Of a stretch of 8,096 bases of DNA, positions 6,961 to 8,096 are shown in pieces. Below the pieces are notes generated by a model. It did not search any database. It was not told where the DNA came from and saw only the letters and a list, made by a program, of their open reading frames with translations. The DNA comes from an uncultured Alphaproteobacteria bacterium (GTDB taxonomy: Bacteria; Pseudomonadota; Alphaproteobacteria; Micavibrionales; Micavibrionaceae), in contig CAKTCH010000057.1 in the NCBI GenBank assembly GCA_934538895.1, positions 1 through 8,096 on the forward strand. Reading direction: 5' to 3'. The translations under genes and the position numbers were made by a program. Within the stretch, counting starts at the first letter, position 1. Each line of letters opens with the position of its first letter.

Positions 6961-8096
6961 ATGCGTGTGATTATATGCGGCGCGGGACAAGTCGGAATGA
7001 GCATCGCCACCTATCTGGCGCGCGAGGAAAACGACGTCACCATCATCGACAACGATCCCGATAAAATCGTGCAGGCCAGCGCTGATCTTGATGCGCGCTG
7101 TATCCGCGGCCACGCTTCCAGCCCCGATGTGCTGGCCTCCGCCGGTGCCGGCGATGCCGACATGCTTGTCGCCGTCACCAATTCCGACGAAGTGAATATG
7201 ATGGCGTGCGAGGTCGGCAACGCGCTGTTCAATATTCCGAAAAAAATCGCCCGCGTACGCAACCAGTCATACCTCGACCCCGCATGGTCGAACCTGTTCA
7301 GCCGGGCGCATATTCCCATCGATGTTGTAATTTCCCCGGAAGTGGAAATCGCCAATTCCATCGTCCAGCGCCTGATCGTCCCCGGCACGACCAACGTGGC
7401 TTTGCTGGCCGATGGCCGCGTCTATCTGGTCGGCGCGATCATCCCGCCCGTCAGCCCGGTGGCACATGTGCAACTGCGTCAGTTAAGTACGCTTTTCCCC
7501 GACCTCTCGCTGGTGATCGGCAGCATCCGCCGCAAAGGCCAGCTTATCGTTCCCAAAGGCGCCGACAGGCTGGAAGAGGGGGACGAAGTATTCTTCTTCA
7601 CGGATACGCTGCACATTAATCGCGCCCTTGCGGCCTTTGGCCATGAAGAAAAACAGGCCCGTAATATTGTTCTGATCGGCGGCGGTAACGTAGGTTATTA
7701 TCTAGCCAGCAAGATCACCGCGCAATTCCCGCAAATCAACATCAAGATCGTGGAACATAACCGTGAACGCGCCATGTTCCTTGCGGAAAAACTGCCCAGG
7801 GTCACAGTGTTGCACGGCGACGCCCTCCACCCCGATCTGATGGAAGAAGCCAACATCCCGCACGCCGAAACCGTCATCACTATCACCAATGAGGATGAAG
7901 CCAACCTGCTGGGCGCGGCGCTGGCCAAGAAAATGGGCGCGCAGCGCGCCATCGCCCTGGTAAACGGTTCCACCTATGCGCCGCTTTCGAATACGCTGGG
8001 GATCGATGCCGTGGTATCTCCGCGCGCTTCCACCGTATCCACCATCATGCGCCATGTCCGCCGTGGCCGCATCAAGGCCCTGCATACGCTGGAAGA
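6961..8096 (+). CDS. trkA: Trk potassium uptake NAD-binding regulatory protein TrkA, partial (3' end beyond window)
   Basis: TrkA is the cytoplasmic gating subunit that binds the membrane TrkH/TrkG potassium channel and senses nucleotides. The frame is open for 378 codons to the window edge; full-length TrkA is usually about 458, so roughly the last 80 residues are missing. The first Rossmann (RCK_N) domain starts at residue 1 with CGAGQVG (6-12) and the acidic end of strand two in IIDNDPD (D30). A first RCK_C-like region with LIVPKGADRLEEGDEVFFF comes before about residue 220. The second Rossmann domain has GGGNVG at 240-245 and E265 in IVEHNRERA, followed by HGDALHPDLMEEA and a conserved second half. 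This is the usual tandem layout. The ATG at 6961 has a weak GGGAA five bases upstream. The gene probably belongs to the ntrY-ntrX transcript, as in many alphaproteobacteria. The channel subunit is not in the window. Confidence 0.93.
   Translation, partial: MRVIICGAGQVGMSIATYLAREENDVTIIDNDPDKIVQASADLDARCIRGHASSPDVLASAGAGDADMLVAVTNSDEVNMMACEVGNALFNIPKKIARVRNQSYLDPAWSNLFSRAHIPIDVVISPEVEIANSIVQRLIVPGTTNVALLADGRVYLVGAIIPPVSPVAHVQLRQLSTLFPDLSLVIGSIRRKGQLIVPKGADRLEEGDEVFFFTDTLHINRALAAFGHEEKQARNIVLIGGGNVGYYLASKITAQFPQINIKIVEHNRERAMFLAEKLPRVTVLHGDALHPDLMEEANIPHAETVITITNEDEANLLGAALAKKMGAQRAIALVNGSTYAPLSNTLGIDAVVSPRASTVSTIMRHVRRGRIKALHTLE

Noticed and set aside
7702..8085. Minus-strand open frame of 127 codons opposite trkA
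   Set aside because: It is a shadow of the second TrkA Rossmann domain, with no motif of its own.
1..8096. CRISPR array, insertion sequence, tRNA or defence system
   Set aside because: I saw no regularly spaced repeats, terminal inverted repeats with a transposase, tRNA-like cloverleaf or defence-type domains. Coding sequence of housekeeping type fills almost the whole window.

Overview
The window reads as ordinary, GC-rich chromosome from an alphaproteobacterium. The clues are the fused ispD-ispF gene, the ntrY-ntrX pair followed at once by a trkA-type gene, and pgpA plus a stand-alone CinA C-terminal domain gene downstream of ispDF. These combinations are typical of that class. The genus cannot be told from the sequence; a Rhodospirillales-like or Micavibrio-like lineage is only a guess.

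Two divergent transcription units meet near position 3180. The minus-strand unit (3161 down to 1) runs ispDF, pgpA, cinA/pncC and then a GT8-like glycosyltransferase that leaves the window at position 1. Adjacent genes overlap by 4 to about 17 bases, so they are probably transcribed together and translationally coupled. Their roles are isoprenoid precursor synthesis (two MEP-pathway steps), phosphatidylglycerol synthesis, NAD-cycle salvage and probable glycan modification.

The plus-strand unit (3193 to 8096) runs ntrY, ntrX and trkA; trkA is cut by the right edge. NtrY is a membrane sensor kinase, NtrX its AAA+ response regulator without a sigma-54 contact motif, and TrkA the NAD-binding regulatory subunit of a potassium uptake system. 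The ntrY/ntrX gap is one base and the ntrX/trkA gap is 23 bases.

There is no gene-free stretch over 300 bases. I see no tRNA, rRNA, insertion sequence, CRISPR array, riboswitch or rho-independent terminator. I found no convincing undescribed system. The points most worth checking are the absence of dusB-ntrB-ntrC upstream of ntrY, a sharply AT-rich patch inside ispD, the glycosyltransferase at the end of the ispDF operon, and the compressed divergent control region with uncertain start codons.
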